The notes: generated by a model not told the origin, from the letters alone. A stretch of 64,000 nt of DNA from Endozoicomonas arenosclerae (GCF_001562015.1 NZ_LASA01000118.1:1-64000); one strand, 5' to 3'; numbered from the stretch's first letter, positions 8,924-17,608 are shown. Numbers and translations: made by a program.

Positions 8924-9235
8924 TTACTGCTGATCGACTTTTTTGTGAAGTGTTATCAACTCCTGAACCATTTCCTGAGCCAGCATGGAGGTCATCAAAT
9001 GATCCTGAGCATGCACCATTACCAGTGTCATGGGTGTCTTGCCTTCACCCTGATCTTCCTCGATCAGTTGTGTCTGAACCTTATGGGCTTCTTTGGCGGC
9101 TTCCTGAGACTGGGCCATCATCTCTTCAGCGCCCTGGTAGTCGCCTGTTTTTGCTTTCGACAAGGCTTCATAAGCGCAGCTTCGGGCCTGGCCAGAGTTG
9201 ATGATGATCTCCATTACGGCGGATTCAAGATCCAT
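8924..9235 (-). CDS. chbA: PTS lactose/cellobiose-family EIIA (chitobiose-specific)
   Basis: A 103-residue cytoplasmic phosphocarrier of the lactose/cellobiose IIA family. It begins MDLESAVMEIIINSGQARS and ends with MTLVMVHAQDHLMTSMLAQE, where the first histidine is the phosphorylation site in the family. ATG at 9235 has AGGAG with 7-nt spacing and gives the family length; an in-frame extension of 55 codons upstream covers the operators and is not coding. No IIB or IIC gene is adjacent, so the carrier must work with partners encoded elsewhere. Confidence 0.9.
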   Translation of the reverse strand: MDLESAVMEIIINSGQARSCAYEALSKAKTGDYQGAEEMMAQSQEAAKEAHKVQTQLIEEDQGEGKTPMTLVMVHAQDHLMTSMLAQEMVQELITLHKKVDQQ

Positions 9236-9250
9236 GGTGATACTCCTGTC

Positions 9251-9266
9251 TGGAAAACGGTTACCC
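9251..9266. promoter_or_regulatory. Weak third LacI-type half-matching site
   Basis: GGAAAACGGTTACC (9252-9265) matches 11 of 14 bases of the chiP operator and sits just upstream of the chbA ribosome binding site. It could be an auxiliary operator or chance. Confidence 0.3.
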
Positions 9267-9353
9267 AATAAGCTGAAAGTGTTTTTATGAAAAGTACTTT
9301 CAGCTACTGAAAAATCAGTTGTGAAGCTCAGTTTACACTGTGTTTGTTCATGG

Positions 9354-9380
9354 TGTAACCGGTTTCTGAAACCGGTTACA
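9354..9380. promoter_or_regulatory. Double LacI-family operator of chbA
   Basis: A perfect 27-bp palindrome: arm TGTAACCGGTTTC (9354-9366), central T, arm GAAACCGGTTACA (9368-9380). Each half contains the AACCGGTT core, so two repressor dimers or one dimer on the long palindrome could bind. It overlaps the start site implied by the promoter at 9380-9408. Confidence 0.8.
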
Positions 9381-9408
9381 TTATGGTTGACATAAATCAA
9401 AAAACCAA
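9380..9408 (-). promoter_or_regulatory. Predicted chbA promoter
   Basis: On the minus strand TTGGTT (9408-9403) and CATAAT (9385-9380) are separated by 17 bp. A near-palindrome TTGATTTATGTCAA (9400-9387) lies between them and looks like an FNR-type box, but its place between -35 and -10 makes an activating role unlikely. Confidence 0.4.
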
Positions 9409-10028
9409 GTTGCTGGCCGTCATACTGAGAAGCTTGTCACAAATAAACATTATCGAAGATAACAGTAGTGAGTTAACAGTATTCTGTTTTGAGCAGGCTG
9501 GTTGCAGTTAACCGTTTTCAGTCATTCATGGCAGGTTCTTGCAGCTAAATGTTTAAGGTGAATCCGACTGCAACAGTCAACTTTTTGCTCCTGACTTTCT
9601 ATCTGCTTAAAACTGTCCACTGATAACCCACTACTGAAAACTATCGTGGATAGGTATAAGTCGCAATAAATTGATCTGGGTCAAAATTCTGATGTCGGTA
9701 AATACGTATGATGAAGTCACTCAGGCAAATCAACAAAAACACCAACAGCGCCAGGGAATTCAGGGATATAACAAAGAGAAGCGGGAGCCAGTGACAAGCC
9801 AGCCAGTCAAATACCCGGGTTTGAGGGGACCCAGGGTATTTTTTTATGGTTAAAATTTTTCCATGTCTGAGGGTGATGTAAATACTTTCTGTCGATCAGG
9901 GCTGATTTATGTCCTGAAAAATTGTTTCTAGTCCCCGTGGCTGTTTATTATGAAGGTAAGGGCTTTATCCTATAAGGGCAGAAGATTCTTCTGATCTTCA
10001 CCAGATATCTTTTCAGGGCTTTCTTACC
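9409..10028. other. Intergenic region between chbA and yfcH
   Basis: About 620 bp without a convincing gene. It contains GTTAAC motifs (9473-9520) and a strong plus-strand terminator at 9810-9845 that has no recognised gene before it. A 60-codon frame at 9671-9853 has no ribosome binding site and runs through the terminator, so I do not call it. A TATAAG hexamer at about 9651-9656 could begin a short transcript. Confidence 0.5.
9810..9845 (+). terminator. Rho-independent terminator without an assigned gene
   Basis: AATACCC (9810-9816) pairs with GGGTATT (9834-9840), and GGGT (9817-9820) with ACCC (9829-9832), with one bulged A, followed by T's to 9845. It implies plus-strand transcription from within 9400-9810. 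Confidence 0.7.
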
Positions 10029-10934
10029 ATGCAGATACTGATTACCGGTGGAACAGGATTTATTGGTCGGAGGCTGGTGGCCAAACTCCTGTCAAAGGGG
10101 CACCGGCTCACTGTTTTGAGTCGCCAGGATGCTAAAGAAGTTCGTCGTTTACTCACCAGCGAAGTGAAGCCGGTTAAATCCTTATCAGCCGTAAATCCAT
10201 CAGTAGCTTTTGACGCCGTCATCAACCTGGCAGGCGAAGGCGTTATGGATGAACGCTGGACACCCGCCAGAAAAAGACAGTTGTTAGACAGCAGAGTGAC
10301 GCTCACCTCTGAGCTGGTAGATCTGATAGAAAGAATGGAAAATCGTCCTGCCTGCCTGATCAGTGGCTCAGCCATTGGCTATTACGGTGGGAGGGACGAT
10401 GATGTCCGACTGGACGAATCTTCCGGGACCGGCAACGATTTTTCTGCAGGTCTTTGTATCCGCTGGGAACAGGCTGCGCAACGGGCAGAATCTCTTGGCT
10501 TGAGAGTTTGTCAGATAAGAACCGGTGTAGTTTTACATCCTGAAGGGGGTGCGCTGCATGAGATGGTGCCTCCATTCAGGCTGGGAATAGGTGGCCCTTT
10601 TGGTTCAGGTAAACAAGTGATGTCGTGGATTCACATGGATGATATGGTGAATGCATTGCTGTTTTTACTGGAGAGCGAGACTGCACAAGGGGCATATAAC
10701 GCCACTGCACCTGGAGCTGTCAGTAATAAAGTATTCGCCAAAACTCTGGCCGCTACTCTAAACCGTCCTGCCTTTCTCCCGATGCCAGCTGTGGTTTTGA
10801 AGTTAATGCTGGGGGAGTCTTCTGAAATGCTGCTGAAAGGTCAGAATGTTTACCCGGAACACCTTTTGGCTGAGGGTTTTCAGTTCGAGTATCCTGACTT
10901 GAAGACAGCTCTGAGCCAGCTGATCACAGACTAG
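10029..10934 (+). CDS. yfcH: SDR-family NAD(P)-binding epimerase-like protein YfcH
   Basis: A 301-residue extended short-chain dehydrogenase of the TIGR01777/YfcH family. The Rossmann motif is ITGGTGFIGRRL at residues 5-16. FDAVINLAGEG and SGSAIGYYG are the further family signatures, and VSWIHMDDMV-like sequence (MSWIHMDDMVNALLF) occurs in mid-protein. The C-terminal DUF1731-type part includes VFAKTLAATLNRPAFLPMPA. The substrate is unknown in the family. ATG 10029 has AGGG about 10 nt upstream. Confidence 0.88.
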   Translation: MQILITGGTGFIGRRLVAKLLSKGHRLTVLSRQDAKEVRRLLTSEVKPVKSLSAVNPSVAFDAVINLAGEGVMDERWTPARKRQLLDSRVTLTSELVDLIERMENRPACLISGSAIGYYGGRDDDVRLDESSGTGNDFSAGLCIRWEQAAQRAESLGLRVCQIRTGVVLHPEGGALHEMVPPFRLGIGGPFGSGKQVMSWIHMDDMVNALLFLLESETAQGAYNATAPGAVSNKVFAKTLAATLNRPAFLPMPAVVLKLMLGESSEMLLKGQNVYPEHLLAEGFQFEYPDLKTALSQLITD

Positions 10935-11317
10935 CGCAAAAAAATGATCTAAAAATGCCGTTTAATGATTCGTTTTATAATAGAATGATTCTCTTTTCCA
11001 TTCTGGGGAGCGATTGAGCGGCAGCTGCAATCTTCTTTTCTGTACCCTTCTGATGGGTTTACCACTTCAACCAGAGAGTGGAACCTCTATGTCGCAATAA
11101 GCTGTAAGTACTGACAGTTATGAGTAGCAGGGTGTCTTTCTATATCCTCACAATGGAAAAACGTTCAAAGTAACGGCCATGAGCATAATCAGTCATTTCG
11201 TCGCTTCAGTCGATGGAGTGATCCTCATGGGCCAGCCATGAGCGAAAACAATTACGAGTGAAACTATGCAGTGCCTTTGACGGAGTAAAGGTTCTGCATG
11301 CTACGGATTATCAAAGC
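10935..11317 (+). other. Intergenic region upstream of yadG
   Basis: About 380 bp with no gene. A perfect 7-bp inverted repeat, CTCATGG / CCATGAG (11224-11242, 5-nt loop), lies 75 bp before the chosen yadG start, and a third CCATGAG is at 11178-11184. This could be an operator or a leader hairpin. Nothing else stands out. Confidence 0.4.
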
Positions 11318-12280
11318 ATGACCCAGGCACTGGAAATACAGGATCTACGAAAACAATACGACAATGGTTTTCAAGCCCTGAAAGGGATAGATCTTTCTGT
11401 CGAAGAAGGGGACTTTTACGCCCTGCTGGGACCCAACGGTGCTGGCAAATCGACCACTATCGGTATCATCTCATCGCTGGTTCGCAAGAGTTCCGGCTCG
11501 GTCTCTGTATTCGGACACGATATTGATACTGACCTTGTCAAAGCTAAGCGGATGCTGGGGGTTGTTCCTCAGGAGTTCAACTTTAACCAGTTTGAAAAAG
11601 TCGAAGACATTATTGTCACCCAGGCCGGATATTATGGGATTCCAGCAAAAGAAGCCCGCAGTCGTGCTGAAAAATACCTGAAGCAGCTGGGCCTCTGGGA
11701 TAAGCGACACAATGTCTCAAGAATGTTGTCCGGCGGTATGAAACGCCGTCTGATGATTGTCAGGGCATTGGTGCATCAACCAAAGCTGTTGATTCTTGAT
11801 GAACCAACGGCCGGCGTTGATATCGAATTGCGCCGTTCTCTCTGGGATTTTCTGCGTGAAATCAATGAGCAGGGCACCACGATTATCCTGACCACTCACT
11901 ATCTCGAAGAAGCTGAGCAGCTTTGCCGTAACATCGGCATTATCGATCGCGGTGAGATTGTCGAGAATACCAGCACCAAAGAACTGTTGAGCAAGCTCCA
12001 GCAGGAAAGCTTTGTTCTGGACCTTAACAAGCCTATTGATGATCTGCCAACATTTGCCGGTTATACCGTGAAGAAAGTGGATAACAGCAGTATCGAGGTT
12101 GAGGTTGGAAAGCATCAGGGCGTGAATGATCTGTTCCAGCAATTGAGTGAATACCGCATTGAAGTTGCCAGTATGAGAAACAAGTCCAACCGACTTGAGG
12201 AACTGTTTGTCAATCTGACTTCTGACACGAATGAACCCGCTAATGGCAGTGCAGTTGAGAAGAGGGGAAGCGCACAGTGA
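11318..12280 (+). CDS. yadG: ABC-2 type transporter ATP-binding protein YadG
   Basis: A 320-residue ATPase subunit. Walker A GPNGAGKST, signature LSGGMKRR, Walker B LLILDEPTAGVDIELRR and the TTHYLEEAE switch histidine are all intact. The match to E. coli YadG is high along the whole length, beginning at MTQALEIQDLRK, so I start at 11318 although no strong ribosome binding site is visible; an in-frame ATG at 11258 would add 20 residues. It overlaps yadH by 4 nt (GTGA). The substrate exported by YadGH is not established. Confidence 0.9.
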   Translation: MTQALEIQDLRKQYDNGFQALKGIDLSVEEGDFYALLGPNGAGKSTTIGIISSLVRKSSGSVSVFGHDIDTDLVKAKRMLGVVPQEFNFNQFEKVEDIIVTQAGYYGIPAKEARSRAEKYLKQLGLWDKRHNVSRMLSGGMKRRLMIVRALVHQPKLLILDEPTAGVDIELRRSLWDFLREINEQGTTIILTTHYLEEAEQLCRNIGIIDRGEIVENTSTKELLSKLQQESFVLDLNKPIDDLPTFAGYTVKKVDNSSIEVEVGKHQGVNDLFQQLSEYRIEVASMRNKSNRLEELFVNLTSDTNEPANGSAVEKRGSAQ

Positions 12281-13056
12281 GTGAATGGAAGTATAACCTG
12301 GTTGCGTTTAACACCATTTTCAGCAAGGAAATTCGCCGGTTCATGCGCATCTGGCCGCAGACTTTGTTGCCACCTGCGATCACCATGTCATTGTACTTCG
12401 TCATTTTTGGTGCCGTCATTGGCTCCAGAGTGGGGGAAATGGGTGGCTTTGACTACATGACCTTCGTCGTGCCAGGCCTGGTCATGATGGCAGTGATTAC
12501 CAACAGTTTCAGTAATGTGGCTTCCAGCTTTTTCAGCAATAAGTTCCAGAAAAGCATTGAAGAACTGTTGGTTTCCCCTGTGCCAAACTGGATTATTCTG
12601 GCGGGCTATACCATGGGCGGCGTAGTCAGAGGTTTGTATGTCGGTATCCTGGTAATGATCCTTGGGGCTTTCTTTGTAGAGCTGCAGGTGCATCATATGC
12701 TCATTACCCTGCTGGCTGTTTTCCTGACAGCAACACTGTTTGCCTTGGGTGGCTTTATTAACGCAGTGTTTGCCAGAAAGTTCGATGATGTGGCGATTAT
12801 TCCTACCTTTGTACTGACACCTCTGACATATCTGGGTGGTGTTTTTTACTCTGTGGACGTGCTACCTGAGCCTTTCAGATCCCTCTCAATGCTGAACCCA
12901 ATCCTGTATCAGGTGAATGCATTCCGTTACGGCATCCTGGGTCAGGACAGTGGCATCAGTATTGGCTGGGCTTTCGTTGTGATGATAGTGGCAATTGTGA
13001 TTATGGCCGCCTGGGCACTGCATCTGCTACGAGTCGGTAAAGGTTTGAGAAACTAA
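12277..13056 (+). CDS. yadH: ABC-2 type transporter permease YadH
   Basis: A 259-residue inner-membrane protein with six predicted helices and the ABC-2 family block FLTPLTYLGGVFYSVDVLP (as VLTPLTYLGG) near residue 185. It starts with GTG at 12277 inside the yadG stop, a typical translational coupling, and GAGGGG lies upstream. It forms the channel partner of YadG. Confidence 0.9.
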   Translation: MSEWKYNLVAFNTIFSKEIRRFMRIWPQTLLPPAITMSLYFVIFGAVIGSRVGEMGGFDYMTFVVPGLVMMAVITNSFSNVASSFFSNKFQKSIEELLVSPVPNWIILAGYTMGGVVRGLYVGILVMILGAFFVELQVHHMLITLLAVFLTATLFALGGFINAVFARKFDDVAIIPTFVLTPLTYLGGVFYSVDVLPEPFRSLSMLNPILYQVNAFRYGILGQDSGISIGWAFVVMIVAIVIMAAWALHLLRVGKGLRN

Positions 13057-13072
13057 AACAATTGATCTATCT

Positions 13073-13098
13073 AACGGGGCTTTCATAGCCCGTTTGTT
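13073..13098 (+). terminator. Terminator after yadGH
   Basis: AACGGGGCT / AGCCCGTT stem with one bulged G and loop TTCAT, followed by TGTTTG. The U-run is broken, so strength is moderate. Confidence 0.6.
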
Positions 13099-13281
13099 TG
13101 CTGCCTGATAATACTTGGAACAAACGTTCATAGTTCTTTTCCGGAAATACCTTGCTTACCCTGATTTCTGTCTATTAAACAATCGTACTTCTGGCAGACT
13201 ATGCTTCATCTGCGTATCATTTGGCGGTTTTGCAGATTGCACGGCACAGGCTCCTGGTGCAACTGAGCGTTAAACCCTAAA

Positions 13282-13344
13282 CCGTTCGCACTGAGCCTGT
13301 CGAAGTGCATTTCCAGCATCCTTCGACAAGCTCAGGATGAACGG
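13282..13344. repeat. Dispersed palindromic repeat, copy D (core only)
   Basis: Two 24-bp arms (13282-13305 and 13321-13344) face each other across 15 bp and match at 20 of 24 positions. The arm core is CTGAGCYTGTCGAAG. The left arm is identical to the complement of the right arm of copy E (57133-57156). Confidence 0.85.
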
Positions 13345-13477
13345 AGTAGGTATGACAATTAACGCTTGGCAGTACTAGGAAGTCAGGTTATTTGACTGTG
13401 CTGAGTTAAATAGGGTCTGGCAGGAATAGCCCGGCTTTTAATCCTTTTGCCAGATCTCAACAGGTCAGATAGTAGTT

Positions 13478-14302
13478 ATGAGCGAGTTAGTAAATGCTTC
13501 CCCCCTGGGAAAGTTCAGTGAGTACCAGACTCAGTACAATCCGGAATTGTTGTTCCCCATTCCCCGAAAGGAGAAGCAGGTTGAACTGGGCCTGGACCCG
13601 GAAAGTCTGCCCTTTGTTGGCAGTGATGTATGGTTTGGCTATGAGTTGTCCTGGCTGAATGCCAAGGGTAAGCCCCTGGCTATGGTAGGGCGGTTCGAGT
13701 TGCCCTGTAACTCTCCCAGCCTGATCGAATCCAAATCTTTCAAGCTCTATCTGAACTCATTCAACCAGACAAAGTTCGACTCAGTTGAGCAGGTTCAGTC
13801 GGTGATGGAAAAAGATTTGAGCCAAAGCGCCGGCGCGCCAGTAAAAGTGAAACTGATGACTGTGGCTGAAATGGAGGCTTTTGGTTTCAAGCCTGCTCCA
13901 GGTACAGGGGTGGATGAGTTGGATGTGGCTATTGATTGTTACGACTATAAACCAGACCTGTTGAAAAAAGCTGATGGCATAAGAGATGAAACTATTCACT
14001 CTCACTTGCTGAAATCCAATTGCCCGGTGACCGGTCAACCCGATTGGGGGACAGTTGTTGTTAAATACAAGGGCGAAGCCATTGACCATGAGTCTTTCCT
14101 GAGATTTATCTGTTCGTTCAGAGGTCATCAGGAATTTCATGAGCAGTGTGTTGAAAGGGTCTTTACTGAGATTCAGACCCGATTCCAGATGGAATCCCTG
14201 ACGGTTTATGCCCGTTACGTAAGGCGTGGTGGGTTGGACATTAATCCATGGCGCAGTACTGATCAGGCTGAGCAAGATGATCTGCGTCTGATCAGGCAGT
14301 AA
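13478..14302 (+). CDS. queF: NADPH-dependent 7-cyano-7-deazaguanine reductase
   Basis: A 274-residue enzyme of queuosine biosynthesis that reduces preQ0 to preQ1. It is of the long (two-domain, E. coli YqcD-like) type. The QueF motif ESKSFKLYLNSFNQ is at about residues 88-101 and the catalytic cysteine is in SNCPVTGQPDWGT. The C-terminal RYVRRGGLDINPWRS block is intact. I saw no preQ1 riboswitch in the 420 bp upstream, which instead hold a yadGH terminator and a palindromic repeat. Confidence 0.95.
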   Translation: MSELVNASPLGKFSEYQTQYNPELLFPIPRKEKQVELGLDPESLPFVGSDVWFGYELSWLNAKGKPLAMVGRFELPCNSPSLIESKSFKLYLNSFNQTKFDSVEQVQSVMEKDLSQSAGAPVKVKLMTVAEMEAFGFKPAPGTGVDELDVAIDCYDYKPDLLKKADGIRDETIHSHLLKSNCPVTGQPDWGTVVVKYKGEAIDHESFLRFICSFRGHQEFHEQCVERVFTEIQTRFQMESLTVYARYVRRGGLDINPWRSTDQAEQDDLRLIRQ

Positions 14303-14361
14303 AAAATACGCCCTTCGCACGCCGGGCTCAGTCTATTATTTTACTGATGTAGAAGAATGGG

Positions 14362-15336
14362 TTGCTCCCGGTGCTGTTCTCCCGCAAACAGTTTGGCATT
14401 GTTTTAGCACTTCTTGCTTTGTTGTGTTGCACTCCTTCGCTGGCTAAAAAAACCTACACAACCCATCTATCCAACCTGCAAATTACCAGAACCTTTACTG
14501 TGGAATGGCTGAATCAATGTATGGCACTGGATCGTCGAGCCATGAGAGGTGCCAGTCCTTTGGAGCAACTTTCCACGGTTTTGCTCAGGCGGCAGGGGTG
14601 GGCTCGTCAAGCTAATTTTAATGGGCTCGGAGGCTTGGAATACTACACTGGACAGATGATGCAGTATGAACAGGAAATTCAGTTTCGTGTTGACAGTGAG
14701 AATCAAGCAAATGTTAATGGAATCACTGCATTATGGTTATCTCATCATTTTATTTCAGGAGGTGTGATCAACATTCAGTCAACGAATCAGTTGTTTGTGC
14801 CCGAACTGTTTGGCCAGCTTTTGATTCATTTTCATCAGGTTCAGGTTGTAGGCGATCAGCAGAATCAGCCCATATGGCTGGTACAAGCCAATATTCCTGT
14901 ATCTGTCAGCGCAACGATCCCTGTCACCCTGAAGGTTTTTCATAACGAGGAGGGGAATGTTCAGATGAATGCTTATGATGGCTTTTTGTCGTCTGTCTCA
15001 GGGGTTGCACCTGCTGTCTTTACCGTCTTTGAAGACTTAAGTGATGAGGATCAGGAAGGGCCCGAAGGTCAAACGGTGGAGTTGCAGGATGAAGCCTCTG
15101 CCCTGGGCGAAGGAATGGGGACTCTGCAAATCAGGGACGGTGATGAGAAAAGCGATGAGAGCAAGCCTCAGTGGATGTCAGAGGATTATTTACCCTCAAA
15201 AAAAAGTGCGGTGGTATGTTGTTTAGCCGTCTTCTGTCAGGACTTCTCGCTCCAGTTTTTCAGCAGCTACCTTAAGGTTTCGTATGATCTCTTTTCGATC
15301 CTTATGATCAATAGAGTCTCCATCTACATAGATTGA
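14362..15336 (+). CDS. Secreted protein of unknown function with anomalous 3' end
   Basis: A protein of 324 codons as read, starting at TTG 14362 (AGAAG at 14351-14355); GTG 14371 is an alternative. A signal peptide (hydrophobic FGIVLALLALLCCTPSLA) precedes a mature part with no family I recognise. The region about residues 215-275 is rich in acidic residues. The last 38 codons run antisense through the end of the adenylate cyclase gene, which is unusual. An A8 tract at 15198-15205 lies just before this overlap; loss of one A would end the protein at a TAG at 15224-15226, next to the cyclase stop. I suspect the natural end is at 15226. Confidence 0.55.
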   Translation: MLPVLFSRKQFGIVLALLALLCCTPSLAKKTYTTHLSNLQITRTFTVEWLNQCMALDRRAMRGASPLEQLSTVLLRRQGWARQANFNGLGGLEYYTGQMMQYEQEIQFRVDSENQANVNGITALWLSHHFISGGVINIQSTNQLFVPELFGQLLIHFHQVQVVGDQQNQPIWLVQANIPVSVSATIPVTLKVFHNEEGNVQMNAYDGFLSSVSGVAPAVFTVFEDLSDEDQEGPEGQTVELQDEASALGEGMGTLQIRDGDEKSDESKPQWMSEDYLPSKKSAVVCCLAVFCQDFSLQFFSSYLKVSYDLFSILMINRVSIYID

Positions 15337-16614
15337 GAAGCCTTTTGCTTCAAAGTCCATATAGCTTTGCTTCTGGCCCAGATTACGACGGAAATCCAAT
15401 ACCCGATAACAGGGAACCGCCCGGCTGAATCCTTTTACTCGTAATGCTCCCACCGACTGGCATAAGATCAGCTCTTTCACCAGTGACCAGGTTTCATGAG
15501 AGATCAGAATCTGATTGGCATCAGCCTGACTTTCCAGTCGACTGGCTAGGTTTACTTCCTTCCCAATCAGGGTGTAATCCATTCGGTTCTCGGCACCAAA
15601 GTTACCTACCGTACAGTAACCCGTGTTAATGCCCATACGGATTTCCAGAGGGCGTTCAATGCCCTGTTTACGCCATTGGTGGCGGAGCACTTTCATGTGC
15701 CTTCTCATGGCAACAGCCATTGAAACGGCTGCCAAAGCGTCTTTTTTGGGGCCCCGTGTACGAGGGTCACCAAAGAAAATCATGATGCTGTCACCAACAA
15801 ATTTGTCGATCGTGCCGCCGTATTTTAAGGCGATTTTAGACATTTCTGTCAGATACTGGTTCAACATGTCGGTAAGGGCTTCCGGCTCCAGCTCCTCTGA
15901 AAGTTCGGTGAATCCCTTGATGTCTGAAAAGAAGACAGTGAGCTTTTTTCTCTGACTCTCCAGTTTGGCGCTTTTCCTGCCAACAAAGATGGAGTGCCAG
16001 ACCTGAGGGGACAGGTACTTGGTCAGACTGCTTGCCAGAATGGTATAGCGCCGTTGTTGAGCTCTGGCCTTGTCCCGAAGGTTGACGAAAACTTTATGCT
16101 TCTGTCGTATGATCCAGGCCAGATAAAACATGTAAATCATCACCGATAATGTGACAACAAGGGTTACCGGAATGGGTAAGGGCTGCATCAATTGTTGAGG
16201 AAGCAGGAAGTAAGTCACGCCACCGGATGCCAGCATCAATACGGGGATCACGGCCAGAGAAACCAGACCGTATCGAATAATGCCGCTGCACATCAGGATC
16301 ATACTGAATAGCATTGACTCTACCGGGGGTAAGCCTGCAGCAATAAGAAATGCACCGGAATTCAGGGAGTCAGCCACCAGAGAGGCCGATTTATCTTTCT
16401 TGGGGTAAAGCTGGTTAATGAAGAACAGCAGGAGTGTAGCGATGTGAGGGTACACCGCAGCATACACTCCGAAAAAGACCATATGGTTGGGGAGCGTGTC
16501 CTTGTAAACCCCAAAGCCGATACTCAGGGCGACCAGAGTATAGGCCAGGACTCTTGCCTGGTAATCTCTGCTGACCGGGCTGTATAAGCTGCTGAAGATT
16601 GCTTGCTTCGCCAT
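15223..16614 (-). CDS. cyaB: MASE2-type membrane adenylate cyclase (class III), CyaB-like
   Basis: A 463-residue enzyme making cAMP. The N-terminal half has about six membrane segments of the MASE2 type (residues 20-180). A short coiled linker follows, then the class III catalytic domain with the metal aspartates in VFFSDIKGFTELSEE and DKFVGDSIMIFFGDP, and the TLIGKEVNLASRLE motif. The product probably feeds the CRP regulon, including chiP in this window. I start at ATG 16614 because AGGAG is 4 nt upstream; an in-frame ATG at 16683 would add 23 residues without a good binding site. It resembles P. aeruginosa CyaB in architecture and size. Confidence 0.85.
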   Translation of the reverse strand: MAKQAIFSSLYSPVSRDYQARVLAYTLVALSIGFGVYKDTLPNHMVFFGVYAAVYPHIATLLLFFINQLYPKKDKSASLVADSLNSGAFLIAAGLPPVESMLFSMILMCSGIIRYGLVSLAVIPVLMLASGGVTYFLLPQQLMQPLPIPVTLVVTLSVMIYMFYLAWIIRQKHKVFVNLRDKARAQQRRYTILASSLTKYLSPQVWHSIFVGRKSAKLESQRKKLTVFFSDIKGFTELSEELEPEALTDMLNQYLTEMSKIALKYGGTIDKFVGDSIMIFFGDPRTRGPKKDALAAVSMAVAMRRHMKVLRHQWRKQGIERPLEIRMGINTGYCTVGNFGAENRMDYTLIGKEVNLASRLESQADANQILISHETWSLVKELILCQSVGALRVKGFSRAVPCYRVLDFRRNLGQKQSYMDFEAKGFSIYVDGDSIDHKDRKEIIRNLKVAAEKLEREVLTEDG

Positions 16615-17025
16615 TGCACTCCTGGCACTTATTCTCCCATGAATAGGCCCTGTGTCATTGTCTTGGGCGCATTTCTCGCTCATGGATGCTTTCTTATTGT
16701 AATGCCTTGAAGTTTTCAGTTCAGGCGAAATGAATCATGGAGCCCGTCTTTCGGGGCTGGAAGGCTTGTCGTCCCAGACAAGCGTATGTCAGTGGTAGAG
16801 ACTATAACACTATCATTCTTATCTGGAAAATAGCCCAGATTAAGGTGGCAGTAGGAGTCAGTCTGAATGGCTTTCATGATGAGTGGATTCTGCTATGGTA
16901 AGCCGACCAGTAATTTTCAGATGGCCCGGGCCTTCAATACAATGCTGAAGTCTTTTATTGTCCGGCTGTGGCTGGCACGGGACAGGTTGTATTCAGCATC
17001 AAAAACTTTGTGAGGATTTCAATCT
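16615..17025. other. Intergenic region between the cyclase and nitroreductase genes
   Basis: About 410 bp including an in-frame cyclase extension to 16683. Two adjacent hairpins are present, AGCCC / GGGCT (16741-16758) and GCTTGTC / GACAAGC with a 6-nt loop (16764-16783). They would lie in the leader of the cyclase transcript. No gene is seen. Confidence 0.5.
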
Positions 17026-17598
17026 ATGGATGAGCAAAACCTGCCTGTGGAGTGGCTGACTCATCGAGTTTCAAGGCCGGTTCTGAGTGACCCGGGTCCC
17101 AGTGATGAGCAGTTGGAGGTTATCTTTCAAGCCGCCTTGAGAGCTCCTGATCATGGGAGGTTGAGACCCTGGCGCTTTTTAACCATAGCGGGCGATGCGA
17201 GAGTAATGCTGGGTGAGTTGTTTGCGCACTCAGCTCTACAGGAGCAGCCTGATCTTGCCCCTGAAGCGGTAGAGCGCTTCAAAGGGTTGCCTCTAAGGGC
17301 TCCTGTGCTGGTGGCGGTGATTTGTAAGCTGGCCGAGCATCCAAAAGTACCTGAATTAGAACAATACCTGTCAGCCGGTGCGGCAGCCCAGAATATTCTT
17401 CATGCTACTCATATGCAGGGCATAGGGGCCATGTGGCGAACAGGCGCGGTAAATTATTATGCGGCTACAGCCAAAGGTCTTGGACTAAGTGAAAATGAGA
17501 AATTGCTGGGCTTTATCTATCTTGGAACACCCAGCGGACCTAAAAAGAAGGTGGAGGTTTTAAATCCGCAAGACTTTGTGAGTTCGTGGCAGGGATAA
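17026..17598 (+). CDS. Nitroreductase family protein, YdjA-like
   Basis: A 190-residue FMN-binding oxidoreductase. RAPDHGRLRPWRF (residues 39-51) is the FMN-phosphate region of YdjA-type nitroreductases. The AGAAAQNILHATHMQGIGAMWRTG segment and the closing GFIYLGTP are further hallmarks. The minimal size matches E. coli YdjA (183). The natural substrate is unknown. ATG 17026 follows GAGG at 10-nt spacing. It converges on ycgN with a 10-bp gap and no visible terminator. Confidence 0.85.
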   Translation: MDEQNLPVEWLTHRVSRPVLSDPGPSDEQLEVIFQAALRAPDHGRLRPWRFLTIAGDARVMLGELFAHSALQEQPDLAPEAVERFKGLPLRAPVLVAVICKLAEHPKVPELEQYLSAGAAAQNILHATHMQGIGAMWRTGAVNYYAATAKGLGLSENEKLLGFIYLGTPSGPKKKVEVLNPQDFVSSWQG

Positions 17599-17608
17599 AG
17601 TTGATTGC

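Noticed and set aside
9387-9400. FNR-type box TTGATTTATGTCAA
   Set aside because: It matches 9 of 10 consensus positions but lies between the predicted -35 and -10 of chbA and no related control is expected; likely chance.
9671-9853. A 60-codon plus-strand frame
   Set aside because: No ribosome binding site, and it runs through a rho-independent terminator.
13057-13477. preQ1 riboswitch before queF
   Set aside because: No preQ1-type short pseudoknot with an A-rich tail was seen; the region holds a terminator and a repeat.
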